A stretch of 64,000 nt of DNA from NCBI GenBank assembly GCA_019787685.1, contig JAHNUO010000009.1, positions 620,001 to 684,000 of the forward strand, read 5' to 3'. Below the pieces are notes generated by a model, which ran no database searches, was not told the origin of the DNA, and saw nothing but the letters and a program-made list of their open reading frames with translations. Within the stretch, counting starts at the first letter, position 1. Every line of letters starts with the position of its first letter. Source of the stretch: Chiua virens (taxonomy: Eukaryota > Basidiomycota > Agaricomycetes > Boletales > Boletaceae). The position numbers and the translations under genes were made by a program. Shown in pieces: positions 32,302 through 44,632 of the stretch.

Positions 32302-34838
32302 ATGTTTCCCGAATCGCGCCAGACTTCTAATGACGGTGAGTAGGTGTGCGAGACCATTGAGAGTGGGATACTGATGAAGACTCAAGAATCATACGGAGGT
32401 ACTTCACATCGTTTCAATGGCATCTACCGGGAGGAACGAAGTCCGATCCAAGATCGAGGCGAGAGAGGTTCCAACTCCACTAATCAGCAAAGTATTGAAA
32501 AAGACACATTCAACGTCGATGGGAAAGAGATCATACTTTCGGTTGCATTCCTCATGGAAGGCGAACACATCTTGGGCGGAGGATGGGAGGGCAATATTGG
32601 ACGATGGCAATTGGACGATGGCAAGGGAGTTGGGATGCCATTAGATGCGGGAGGGATTGTCAACAACATTGCTATATCAAGAAATGGGAAGTGGATCGTC
32701 GGCGGATCGGGTCGAGGACGCGTGTTGATGTGGAGTGCGCTGAACCATGAGCGGATGGGCGAGATGAAAGGACATGCAGATGCAGTGGGTGTGGTGGATA
32801 TCTCTCCAGATGGGATCAAGATCGCTAGCGGATCGGTTGACAAGACGGTCTGCATCTGGTTTCGTCGGACGGGCGAGCGACTACTTACGCTGAAACATGA
32901 CAACGATCTGGCCGCAGTCAAATTCTCACCTGACGGAAGCCTTCTTGCCACTGCCACGTGGCTTCGCGAATCTGTTCGCATCTACAACAGCAAGGACGGC
33001 CGTCTTGCTGCTGAATTTCCGATCCAAGTTGGCTCATGTTTTAACCAGTGCCTTGCGTGGAATGACAAAACACACCTCTACGCCATCTCTTTGGATGGCA
33101 GAATTCACTACCTCGATGTCACCACCGGAGAAACACTATCCCAATGGCCGATCCGCACCGACGGCGCAGAACTTAAACGTGGGTGCATCGCTCTGCCAAG
33201 GGATCGTGCATTCATCGCAGCCTCTGCCAACTCGTCAATATCATTTTGGAATACGACGACGCACACGAAAATCGGGTCTAGCATCAATTACGATGACAGG
33301 GTCAGGGCAATGGCGATTTCAGAAAATTACGACATCGTGATTGGTCACGGCAAGACAATCACTGTCCGCGACCTTGGGGAAGTACTCCCATGTCGCTATG
33401 TTCACAATGTAAGTGTATCTGTTCAATATACCTATGATTTTAACTCACACCCAACTGGCTGCAGAATTTGAGTCCCGAAGAAAAAATAACATCCGCCCGT
33501 ACCACACAGGACGAGCAGTCACGTGCGTGGAACACAAACCTTGGTTTAGACCACTGCCATGCTAACACCAGTTATCTGACTGAATCTATCAGACGAAAAA
33601 ATTTCCAATCTAGAGAAAGCTGTGCAGGAGCTTAAGAATGGACTTGCAGTGCTCCAGGGCCACTATGAGGCACAGTTGCGTGAACTTGCCTCTACAACAA
33701 AGGAGCTTGGGACCTTGAAGACATCCAATGATGCCAAAGATCGCAAAATCGAAGCTCTTACTGCCGAAGTGGAAAAGTGGAAACGTTCCGATGCCGCCAA
33801 AGGAGAGGAACTCGCCGCTGCAAACAAGATACTCGAGAAGCGCCATCACGATTCGCAGGAGCTCGTTATTGTGCGCGAGGAACTTTGCTTCTCCCAATCT
33901 CAAACGATCGATATCCGGGAATGGTACGGCAAACAGTTTAACCAGCTCAAGTCCGACGTCGAACAAAGTCAGCGCATACCGTTTCTCGTGCAAAATTTTA
34001 TCACCCTAGCGGACGCACGTGCGGAGATGAATATCATTGAGACACTCCAACGGCTCAACGAGAGCATTCAGTGGAGCTCGATATTCATCGCAGACTGTGT
34101 CATCCATAATTTCCAGCCCCGCGTTTCGAACCCGACGGAGGACCAGCTTTCTATTGCAAAGAGGGTCGCAGAATCTATCGGTCAATCCTTGGTGAACCGC
34201 ATACGGAGCAACTCGCACACTGATCTGGCGGTGTATCTTCCAGTCGCATTTCACGCGTACCTCCTCTACTACCTGTGCGGCATCATGACTTCGTGGTCCT
34301 TGGAGAGCGGGCCCAACCATCTTATCCGCAAGATGTACAAAGCCGTGCGGAAACTAGGTGATGACACAAGTTTCAAACGACCCCAACTGTTCTGCTGACG
34401 ATAGGCTTAGAATCTCAAACGATATCTGGACGCTGGCGATCTCTTACCTACGCCTGTATCTCACCTACCTGTTCAAGTAACCCGGACATGTTAATCATGC
34501 CGACAATGGACGGGCTCTTGGATATCATTGTTGTCGCTGGTTGCGCCCCTTCCACCTCCGCTGCTCGAGAAATGATCTCATCGAAATTCCGGGATCGTAT
34601 ATCATTTATCCTTACCACCGCGGGGCAGCTCAGCAAGTCAATCATGGATGCCCTGTCCGCGGACTATCGAGTAGAGACCGTTCGTCCAGCAGAAATGTTA
34701 GATGAGGGAACAATGGAGGTCAACTCGGTTGGGGGTAGGAAGTCGAGGAGCCAGAGGGTGTTGTGCACCACTCAGATGGGCTTGTCAAAGGAGGTCATCA
34801 CGCAAACGAAAGTCGGATCCAACAAAAGAATACTGTGA
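32302..34838 (+). CDS. WD40-coiled-coil protein, paralogue B (768 aa)
   Basis: Exons 32302-32335, 32387-33408, 33465-33522, 33593-34357 and 34411-34838 total 2307 nt and keep frame. Residues about 45-350 form WD40 repeats; visible blades include ISPDGIKIASGSVDKTVCIW and FSPDGSLLATATW. Residues about 365-500 are a Lys/Glu/Leu-rich coiled coil. Residues about 510-760 are a conserved domain with IQWSSIF, SIGQSLVNRIRSNSHTDLAV, ISGRWRSLTYA and ISFILTTAGQLSKSIMDALS. It is probably a scaffold, but the partner is unknown. The start is the ATG of a 34-nt first exon of the same length as in paralogue C. The C-terminus ends KVGSNKRIL. In paralogue C the homologous reading continues about 14 residues further, so a one-base deletion near 34830 is likely. 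Confidence 0.75.
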
Positions 34839-35897
34839 CGACGACAAACATAGTCAAGTCAAAGGTTCTTCTTGTGTAAGAAGCGAGATTGGTGCAGTCA
34901 CGGTACCCTTTGTCTCAAGTTTATTTCTTTCCGACTGCTTTGTAGCTTCCCACACGGCATCTTTGTTTTTATTGGATAACAATCAAGACCAGACTATTGC
35001 AGTACCCTGAGGCTCCTGGGCCAACACTCTGTATTTTCGTCTCAAGTCTGTCGTATCTGTATCGCTTATCATATCGCTCTCCAGTTGTTTTCGACTCTGT
35101 ACTCGAATCGATGTGTGCAGTGTCACATCCACGACGATTCCACGTCGCTCACCCTTCGCATCCTATACCCTAGCCACAGTGCCAGTTCCCGTACCTCATG
35201 TATCTACGTTAGTTCCTAACGTCGACCTTTCTTCCTTCTCCTGCCATATGAAAGCGATCGAAATGCACGGATTACACCGTCATGAGACCACTCAACATCC
35301 CGCTCCAACACTATCCATACGTGCCTTTACATGTAGGTGCTACCCCACATTGTGGTCATGCAAATGCGTATCATATAGTGATACTGCATTGGCGTGTGAA
35401 TACAGACCGTCGACGATCATCATGATCGAGGTCTCGAGGAAGATAAATTTGAAATGCATCCAGCTTCCTCCGCGCAGTAGTACTCTTTGTCTCCGTCACC
35501 GCGTCCGCCACTAGTACTCCCGCATGCGACCCACAGCAACACGTCCCAGACATCCTCTGACGCGAATGGGAACTTCACCTCAGGAACGAGCCAATAGTCA
35601 GAGGATCACAACCAAGAAATTTCGCGCTGCGAAATTGAACACTCTGAATCTGTCTTCATGATATGTATGCTGCCAGTGATGTGTTCGATGACTCTACTCT
35701 TTCTAGCCCCCTGATCGTGTCACATCGTCTCAATTAGAAACTGGCATCACCTGTGATGATCAGGTGGGAACAAGTACCAAGGGCGTAGGCGATCTGATGG
35801 ATTCCGATAAGAAAACACGTGTAGGCTGAGCGAAAAACTGCGCTTGCAATTAGACGTCCACGTATCCTGTTTTCTGTCACCATTCTACCAGTCGAAG
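34839..35897. other. Intergenic between paralogues B and C
   Basis: No gene is recognised. Open stretches at 35113-35514 (+) and 35734-35925 (-) have no family pattern. It contains the presumed promoter of paralogue C. Confidence 0.45.
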
Positions 35898-38568
35898 ATG
35901 TTTCGCAGAATACTCGGAACACCAAAGAAAAGTGAGTCGAAGGGCAGGAGTCACAGGACTAATTAAGGCACAGTCCTGACGAAAACTCCAAGCGTCTGAT
36001 GACGACGGTTCCCCGTCCCGTGGCGCTGAGCGAGCAGGAGGAAGCCTGATCCAAGATCAGGGGAAAGAAACCGGAAGTTCAAAGACGGGTCCCCAAGTGA
36101 CCAACTTGAACGAAGGCACTTCCGTCATTACCAATCAGCAAAGTGTCGAGAAAACCATACTTGTAATCAATGGGAGAGAGAGAATATATTCAGTCGCATT
36201 CCTCGGCGTTCCAGAGGACCCGGACAAACACATTCTGAGCGGAGGCCGGGAAGGCAAGATTCGACAATGGCAATTGGAGGATGGCAAGGAAGTTGGAATG
36301 CCGATAGACGTGGGTGGGTTTGCCAACAACATCGCAGTATCAAAAGATGGGAAATGGATTGTAGGAGGATCGGGTCGTGGAGATGTGTTGGTGTGGAGTG
36401 TTGAGGACCACGAGCGGGCGAGCGAGATGAAAGGACATACGGACGGTGTTATTGGGGTGGACATCTCCCAAGATGGGACAAAAATCGCGAGTGGATCGAA
36501 TGACAAGACCGCCTGCGTCTGGTTGCGTCACACGGGCGAGCGACTCCTGACGCTGCAACACGATAACGATGTGGTCGCAACGAGATTCTCACCCGACGGA
36601 AGCCTTCTCGCAACTGCCACCTGGAATCACGATTCTATTCGTGTGTACAGTGTCGAAGACCGCCGTCTCATTTCTGAATCCCCAATCAAAGTCGGCTCAT
36701 ATGGAAACCAAAGCCTTGCGTGGGATCATCAAAGACACCTCTACGCCATCTCCCGTGACGGTCGAATCCACTACCTTGATGTATCCACGGGAGAAACACT
36801 CTCACAGTGGCCCATCCGCACCGACGGTGCGGAAAAAATTGGATGCATCGCTCTGCCAAACAATTGTAGATTCATCGCAGCCTCTGCCCATTCGTCAATA
36901 TCATTCTGGGATACAACGACACACATGAAAACTGGGCCTGACATCGACTGCGATTCCAGGGTCTCGACAATGGCGATTTCGGAAAACTACAATATTGTAA
37001 TTGGACATCGCAAGAAAATCATAGTTCGGAACCTTGGTGACATCCTCCCTTCTCACTACGTTGACTGTGTAAGTAATAACTTGAATCTCGATATCAAGTG
37101 CCTCATTACCTCGACATCAACCACGATACAGCATAACCGTGATGTGGAACCCGGAGAAAGAATAACGTTTCCTTGTACACAGGACGAGCAGTTAAGTGCG
37201 TGCATAACCAATCTTGGTCGAAACCATCAGCATGCTGACATTGTTTTTCTGACACCTGACACCCGACTGGGAATCAATCAGACGAAGAGACATCAGACCC
37301 CGAAAAAATTGAAGGCGTGCGGGAACTCAAGAGTCAACTTGCAATGCTCCAGAGCCACCATGAGGCGCAGTTAGCTTCCGTACAAAAGGAGCTCGAGACC
37401 TTGAAGTCATCTAATGAAGCGAAAGATCACAAAATTGATGCACTTGTTGCCGAAGTTGACCGGTGGAAATGTTCTGACGCGGCTAAAACAGAGGAGCTCG
37501 CCGCTGCACACAAGGAGCTGGAGGAGCGCCGTCGCGATTCACAGGAACTTATCGCCGTGCGCGAGGAACTTCAATTCTCTCAATCTCAAACCATCCAGAT
37601 CCGTAGGTGGTATGATGAGCAGTTCAGGCGGCTCAAGAGTGTCGTCGAAGAAAGTCAGCTAAAAATATTTCCTGTGCAGAATTTCATCACCCAGGCAGAT
37701 ACACGCGCAGAAACGATGATAGTCGAGACGCTCCAACAGCTGAACGAAAGAATCCAGTGGAGTTCGACATTCATGGCAGACCGTATAGTCCATAACCTCG
37801 CGGCAAAGTTCGCAGACCCGACGGAAGAACAAATATCTGCAGCACGAAGAGTCTCGAAATGCGTCGGCCAATCCTTAGTTAACCGTATACGGAGCAACTC
37901 ACACACTGATGTGGCGGCATATCTTCCAATCGCGTTCCGTGCGTATCTCATCTATCACCTGTGGGTAATCATGTCCTCGTGGTCAACGGAGAGCGCACCC
38001 AACCGGCTTCTTTGCGAGATTTACAAAGAAATACGGAAATTAGGTGACGAATCAGAATTCAAACACCCTCAATTGTTCCGCTGACGGTAGGATAGAATCT
38101 CAAACGAAATCCGGAAGCTGGCGGTCGCTGACTTACGCGGCTATCTCACCTACCTGCGCCAACAACCCGGACATGCTCATCACATCTACGATAGATGGTC
38201 TGTCTGACGTTGTCGTCACAGCTGGTTGCGCCCCCACCGTCTCCGCTGCAAACGCGATTATCTCGACCAAGTTCTACAATAGGATATCTTTCATCCTTAC
38301 TACTGCGGGACAGCTCGCCAAAACGACCATGGATGCCCTTTCAGGCGATTACAGAGTTGAAGTTGTCCGTTCAGCTGAGATGTTCGATGAGAGAACAATG
38401 GAGGCGGAGAAGAGCGGTCAAGGGAGAGGAGCGACAAGCCAGCATGTGTTGTGTACCACTCAGTTCGGATTGTCAAAGGAGGTTGTCACGCAGTCGAAAG
38501 TTGGACACAAGAAGAAGAACATCATGACGGTGACGAACTTGGTCAAGGCAAAGGTTATCACAGTGTAG
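35898..38568 (+). CDS. WD40-coiled-coil protein, paralogue C (802 aa)
   Basis: Exons 35898-35931, 35993-37068, 37132-37195, 37282-38043 and 38096-38568 total 2409 nt and keep one frame to TAG. The short first exon reads MFRRILGTPKK. Intron 1 has a CTGAC branch point and an AAG acceptor. Residues about 55-365 are WD40 repeats (ISQDGTKIASGSNDKTACVW, FSPDGSLLATATWNHDSIRV). Residues about 395-515 are a coiled coil, and 520-790 the conserved C-terminal domain (CVGQSLVNRIRSNSHTDVAA, PIAFRAYLIYHL, ISFILTTAGQLAKTTMDALS). If the last intron (38044-38095) is retained, translation stops at 38082-38084 after a 13-residue tail that is similar in paralogues A and B. Function unknown. The domain order suggests a protein-interaction scaffold. 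Confidence 0.8.
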
Positions 38569-39805
38569 GAAGTGAGATTGGTACGGTTTTCTTCCCCAAG
38601 GTTCCGTTGCGTCCATGTTGCTTACTAGTCATGATGTTGTTTGCATCGCTTTTCTGTCACCTGCAGGTTGTCACTCATGACACGCTATCTGTGTGGTTCT
38701 CAGTCCCGTCGTACTATGAGCTCCGGGCTAGGCTCAAGCTATAATATAACTTGGAGTCTTTGCTCGGAGTGTTGAATGTGATTATTTTCTTGCTGGAACT
38801 TCACGCTACCGCCTGCATATCAGGTACGTCGTTCCGGTCTCCGCTCACACCGTGGACTTCAAGTTGAAGAACCGGGGGTTCGTCGTCACGACAACTTGAA
38901 GCAAATGGACATCATGATGTTCATAACTCGGATATTCTTCTAAACTTGTAGGTTCAAGACCGTCCGAAAAGGGGGTATGTGGAAGACTTCGGCTCGAGTG
39001 TGTTTATGTGCGTACCAAATTAGCCGACCGAAACAGAGCCGCCCAAGCCTGCATTTTACGCACGAGTGATCACATCTCACGATTATAATACATACGGCGT
39101 CAACCTGTTTGGAGTCACACGTAGTAACGCAAAGACGGCCTCTCAAGATCACGAAAAGCACGTTAGTAAGACGGAATAGTATCCCCATATTTGATCAGTT
39201 GTGAAGAAAAGGTGAGCCTGAGACTCATCGCAACAAAAATGACCTGCTGCGTCCGAGTCAGGGAATTGGTGACTGGTTGGGGATGGTTGTTGCGTTGAGG
39301 AGAGAGGTGGCGGTAACTGCAGCGGGGTATAGGCACGTCAAAAGGTTCATTGCTATGCAGGTCCAATCAGGCCGGAGGAACTGTTTCATTGACAGGCTGC
39401 ATAACATATGGGGGTAGATTTGCATACTATGTGGGTACAGGAAAAGACAGAGTAGAATGTTAGTGATAACGATACAGAGAGCACTGGGCAGACGAGAGGA
39501 ATGCTGAATAGATTGAACTAGAGGGGGACACAAGGGATGATCGGTGGCGGGCTGAACAAATGGAAGGATGAGGTTGACAAAGGAAATTTGAATGACTACA
39601 GAGGTAACGAGTGCAGCACATCAGGTCGAACCGACTTGGAGGAGAGGAATGGATGGGAGGCGCGTCGAACTGCCAGTGAAAGAGGGATGAATGGGACTCA
39701 GAGACGGGTCAACTGATATGAAGGCGGATGTAGGTGAATGACTCCCCTAGGGCAAGATTCCACACCGACCCCTGATGCAGGTGATACACCTCGTCACGAG
39801 TTCTA
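38569..39805. other. Intergenic, no recognisable gene
   Basis: Only short open stretches without motif or splice pattern. The right end is the 3' flank of the transporter gene on the minus strand. Confidence 0.5.
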
Positions 39806-41470
39806 CTAAAACAGAACCGCCATCTCTGCAGAGACAACGCCAAGCCCCACAGTTGTCATCACTAACAGCGGTAAGAGATTCCAGAAAGCGAAGTCCCTCT
39901 GTCTCACATGGATCCCTTTTTGACCCAAAATGGCGCGCCAGAGCAGACCAGCAAGAGAAGCCGAGAAGGTGAAGCTGACCGCACCAATGTTGGATGCGAC
40001 GGCGAGCGCAATGGCAGCCGCGCGGTTGGCGTCGTACGGAAGATCCGCCTCGCGGACAACTCGAGTGAGAAGGATGGTGGCTCCAATATTGGTGCCTGCG
40101 ATGTTGCACAGAATGATATCGAGAACGCCGATCAACCAGATCGTCGGATGGACTTGTTTGTTAGAGGCACGAACGAGCCACTGGGAGAAAATGCTGACCC
40201 ATCCCTGGTGATCGAGGGCTTCGATGAGGATAAACTGGGAAAGTGTAAAGAGAATGGGGTAAAAGGGTAACAACGGCAGCGCAGTGATGAAAGTCGGGAA
40301 TCGCTCATCAAGTCGGGCGCGAAGGATGGCCATAGCTGACAGGTACTCCCTGATGATCGGTGGTGCCTTGATATCTCCTGGTGATGAGGGAGGGAGTGCC
40401 GGGCCCGTCGTGGCCCTGCGTGAAGACGCCGGTTCCTTCATGTGCCAGATATTGCTTCGCGCCGAAGGACCCGAAGAACTACTACTATCATCTTCAAGGT
40501 CCTCCTCCCTCACACTAATCGGGTCCCCACGGCCAAGCATCGGGATGCCACAAGAGTACCTATAATGGTCCCATCCAAGATCGAATGAGAATTTAGCGAC
40601 AGCGAACGGCAAACTGATCATCCAGACGTCGATTCCGAAGAAACTAACGATGAGACAGAGGGCAAGGGTAGTACCAAGCATGAAACTGCCAACGCAAGCA
40701 CCAACGGGATCCAACAATGCGTGCCGTGGGTCTTGGTGAGGGGTACGAGCCAATTTCCGAGGAACATACTTGCGAAATTGGAACACAAGCGCGGCAAAGC
40801 AAAAGATATTACATGCAAGGAAGGGGAGGATGGTATATGCTGTAAAGGCCGCGTTGTTGACGCCGAAGCCTTCCGTTATAATAACCTTGCGCACAGTCAG
40901 TTGGTCTAGGTATGGAACTAATTTTGGAAGGCGTACGTTAACGGGATTTCCGACGAATAGAATCATGCTGGCAGCGTTGGCAACGGCAAATTCTGCCACG
41001 ATCCATGCTCTAGGGTCGAGCATCGCGACCTCCGTGTAATAGACCAAGAATGCAGTCCCAGAGAGTACGACGACATCATTTCCCAACAGAATGGAGAGTA
41101 AAGTGAGCATGATATAGAAATAAAGATACATCCTCCACCCGTTGTCGCCACCCTTGTTGCTGACCCAGAATGCCGTAGCACGAAGTACCCCGGTAATGTC
41201 GAGGGTTATTGCCATGTAAGCGAGAGAGAAGAATAAGATGAGGATGTTATAAGGCTTGACGCCGTCGGTGCCGACAATTCCGTTGCGAATGACCGCTAGG
41301 TCAAGACATTCAGCGGCCCATAGGATGGCGATGGCGAGGATTGGAGCGGTAAGGAGATTGATTGGTATCCGAGGTATGAAGCGGGGTGTGGGTATGGAAA
41401 TTGGACGAATCACGAATAAGGTAGAGACGATGAACAACACCAAGGAGGCGATAGCGTATCCAGAAATCAT
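39806..41470 (-). CDS. ArsB/CitM-type ion transporter (IT superfamily)
   Basis: Single-exon minus-strand gene, 554 residues from the ATG at 41470 (MISGYAIASLVLFIVSTLFV). About 11-12 hydrophobic segments are visible, split by a hydrophilic Ser-rich loop (EEDLEDDSSSSSGPSARSN). Motifs typical of the arsenite/Na+:H+ (ArsB/NhaD) and citrate-Mg (CitM) permeases are present: LGNDVVVLSGTAFLVYYTEV in the first half, FAVANAASMILFVGNPVNV, and the inverted-repeat counterpart CNIAGTNIGATILLTRVV in the second half. The product is predicted to be a membrane anion exporter or antiporter; the substrate cannot be read from the sequence. It stands between paralogues C and D of the WD40 family with no shared expression signal. 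The absence of introns is unusual beside its neighbours. Confidence 0.85.
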   Translation of the reverse strand: MISGYAIASLVLFIVSTLFVIRPISIPTPRFIPRIPINLLTAPILAIAILWAAECLDLAVIRNGIVGTDGVKPYNILILFFSLAYMAITLDITGVLRATAFWVSNKGGDNGWRMYLYFYIMLTLLSILLGNDVVVLSGTAFLVYYTEVAMLDPRAWIVAEFAVANAASMILFVGNPVNVRLPKLVPYLDQLTVRKVIITEGFGVNNAAFTAYTILPFLACNIFCFAALVFQFRKYVPRKLARTPHQDPRHALLDPVGACVGSFMLGTTLALCLIVSFFGIDVWMISLPFAVAKFSFDLGWDHYRYSCGIPMLGRGDPISVREEDLEDDSSSSSGPSARSNIWHMKEPASSRRATTGPALPPSSPGDIKAPPIIREYLSAMAILRARLDERFPTFITALPLLPFYPILFTLSQFILIEALDHQGWVSIFSQWLVRASNKQVHPTIWLIGVLDIILCNIAGTNIGATILLTRVVREADLPYDANRAAAIALAVASNIGAVSFTFSASLAGLLWRAILGQKGIHVRQRDFAFWNLLPLLVMTTVGLGVVSAEMAVLF

Positions 41471-41559
41471 GAAGAGTCCCGTGCTCAGGGGAAACACTGA
41501 GTGTGCACAAAGAAAGCCGAAGTGGGGAGGGAGATTCAGAGTGTGAATGTACCGTCACA

Positions 41560-42932
41560 TTCTACAGGCAACAGACTCACATTGACAACCGATCAACCAG
41601 ATGCAGTACCCGTACACTGCCTTGGCAGAATGCAAAGGAAAAAGCAAACAGAATTCGCAAATCGACTTAGCTTGCCGGGTTGCATACGATCGATCGGCTG
41701 ACCGGAGTTAGAACAGATTCTATTATGTTATCTCATGCGATTAAGTCGTGGATTCATCACAGCCTCTGCCGGCTCATGATCATACTGCGTGTCTACGATG
41801 TGTAAAATCTACGTGTGGCTGTGTGATTACTAATCGTATCGTACGAAGAAAGAATCATGTCTTCCTGTACAGTCATCCACCGGCACTTTGAACAACAAAT
41901 TTGCAAGTCACGTAGAAAACACAACACCACAAATATACTAGATCGTATACATATGATGCATGGTACTCTAGCATTACTATTGATTCATAAGGTCTAGAAA
42001 ATATGAATTGATGAGGAAATGAACAATAAACTCGACGACCCAAAATGACCCATTATCGCGCCGCACCAGCACTTTGAACAGTCCAAATGCGGTAAATCGT
42101 GCGTAAGCGATATCGCTAAGCGTTATCACCTCTCACTCATCCTCGCTCCCACCCTCAGACCGTATGCCCCCGTCGCTCTCGTTCCTGCCTTGCGCTTCGG
42201 TAGCCGTGCCCCCGTCAACCTCGTTAATATTGGGTTTGGGAATTGCACCTTCCAGCTTTCCGCGTGCGCCGTGTTGGTTTGTCCCAGCCCTTTTGCCGCC
42301 CTTCTTGCTTGGCAAGTTCACATTCTTCCTCCCAAAGGTGCAATTGTGTTGGTAATCCTCCCTTCTCTTCTTGTTTCTTTGCTTCCTTGCCCCATCATCT
42401 TCTTTCCATGTAACCGACATGTCTCTTCATTCTAACACGTCCAGCCTTGCATGTGCGTGCTCATCAAGAGTAGCTCAGCGAGGTCCTGCCATATAAGGCA
42501 TATCACGTGGCAAGCGTCACTGATAGCAGCTGAGCAGACTTGCTCAACCGGCAGCTCTCTGGCACAATTACAACAGTTCGATTGGGATCTCAACTAATTG
42601 TACTATACTGAACAGACCTCTACACATGTAATACATAGTTTTTTTCAGCCCCGACGTGTTTTTATAGGGAGCAATGTGTCATTTACCAAAAAATACGACA
42701 TAAAAGTCTCATCATTTCTTTCCCAGACAGCATGAGGATACTAAAAACTACTGGAAACTATGCTGTCGGATAGTACCCCCATTTTTGTCAATTATGAGCT
42801 GAATTTTGTGCATGGTGTGGGTTTGTTCAAAGTGCCGGTGGTGTTTAAAGTGCTGGTGGATGACTGTACAGAGAACGAGCAGCCAAATTACAAGTTGTCA
42901 GTGGGTGCGTACATAATTGAATTTAACCTACT
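41560..42932. other. Mostly intergenic; small basic ORF at 42133-42420 (-)
   Basis: An ATG-initiated minus-strand frame of 95 codons (42420 to 42133) encodes a hydrophilic peptide with a basic Lys/Arg N-terminal half and a Gly/Glu-rich tail. No family is recognised and it may be spurious. The rest shows no gene. Confidence 0.35.
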
Positions 42933-44047
42933 AATAGACCGTCATGCTGACGCCGGTGTTCTGGCACCCGAATCCATCAGACTTTGAAAAGATGACCGAT
43001 CTCGAGAAAACCATGAGGGAAGTCGGAACTTCAGAAAGAGTTGGAATGCTGCAAGCCCGCTGTGAAGCACAGTCGCGAGAACTAGCTTCGGCACAAAAGG
43101 AGCTTGAGACCTCAAGAAGCCAAAGATCACAACGTCGATGCCCTTACTGCGAATTGGACCGGTGGAAATGTTCCGATCCCCGCAAAAGCTGAGGCAAGCT
43201 ATGCGCACAAGGGACTGGAAGAACGCCGTTCGCGAGGAGCTTCAGTTTTCTCAATCCAAAACCATAAAGATCCGGCATTGGGCAATCGTACGATGAATAG
43301 TTTGAACGGTTCAAGTCTATTGTCGAGTCAGCGCATTTTCCGTGTCAAACCATATAACTCAGTCGGACACGCAGCGGAATAAATATCATCGACACACTTC
43401 AACAACTGAACGAGGGCGTTCAGTGAAGTTCCACTTTCATTACAGATCGTGTAGTCCACAATTTCCAGCCCCGTGATTTGGACCCGGCAGAGGGACAACT
43501 TTCTATTACGAAAGAGGTCACGGAATGTATCGGCCAATCCTTGGTGAACCGGCTACAGAGCTCACGCTCTGAGGTAGTTGCGCTTCTTCCTATCGCGTTT
43601 CGAGCCCACCTCATCTATCGCTTACGCGCGATCATTTCCTCGTGGTCCATCGATAGCGAGCCCAACCGGCTCATCCGTGAATTATGTGACCTTGAAGTCA
43701 CAGAATCTCAGACGATATCTGGTCGCTGGCGATCCCTTACATACGCCTCTATCTTATCAATTTGTTCAAGCAACCCAGGCATGTTCATCGCGCCTGCGAT
43801 GGTACTCCCGTCCCCCAGATTCCGTGTCTGTCTCAATTCTATTGCTTTGCGACTGGGCGGCGCCTCCCCTCTGGCAGTTGTGTCACATGTCGCACATCCT
43901 ATGACTCAGAGTTTGCTGATACGATTCTCGTTTCCGGTTCCATCCATGGGAGCGCTGCTGCTTGCATATCAATTGCCAGTGCGACGTCTCGCCGAGAACG
44001 GCCGCGACGGCCCGAGTCGATTCCAAAACTGGCTCGCCCCCCCCTAG
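42933..44047 (+). pseudogene. WD40/coiled-coil family copy D (truncated relic)
   Basis: Copy without WD40 exons. It starts in the coiled coil (MLQARCEAQSRELASAQKEL near 43046), breaks frame in the LDRWKCSD segment near 43120-43190 and again near 43380. It then resumes with QLSITKEVTECIGQSLVNRL and LPIAFRAHLIYRLRAIISSW, followed by SQTISGRWRSLTYA. The downstream domain has no resemblance after about 43800. It lies on the same strand as the other copies, beyond the transporter gene. Confidence 0.7.
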
Positions 44048-44632
44048 TGGCTAAGCCTCGTCTCCGACTGACGAGCGGTCTACAAACGTCCAAGTTAACA
44101 GGCTGGCATGTCACTACAACCCACGCGTCTCGCCAGCCTCCGATTTGCATGATGTACGACCATTGACCCGTCCAATTCGCTTCGACATCTTGGATGATGC
44201 TTAAATCCACCACTCTCGACCCTCAGTTCGGACACGGCACTTGCAGCCCATCCCCATTCACAGGTTAAAGGGTTCCGAGCCTTTTGGTGCAGATGAACGA
44301 AAGGGAATATTGGGGTTCACAACTTGAGATGAGCCAGACAGAAGGAACCTTGGAACAAGAAATCTCAGAACACACCAGTAAGAGACTAGAATAGAATTAT
44401 CATTTTCAATGAACAACTATGGCTAGCACGTAATCAATCATTAGAGCGATAAGCCATAAGCCAAGATGCAAACAAGACAGCGGACAAACCAAACGAGAGG
44501 GAAACAAAATGACCATGGCCAATCATGTCTATCGTGTAGGGGATGTCGACATCTATTATCCTCGTCATGTCATCAACAAGGTATCATATCCGGGTAGCTA
44601 TTCGATCATCCGAGTGTTTCCGCGTGTAGCAA

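Noticed and set aside
39908..41546. Plus-strand open frames opposite the transporter
   Set aside because: They are antisense shadows of a single-exon membrane protein with clear family motifs on the minus strand.
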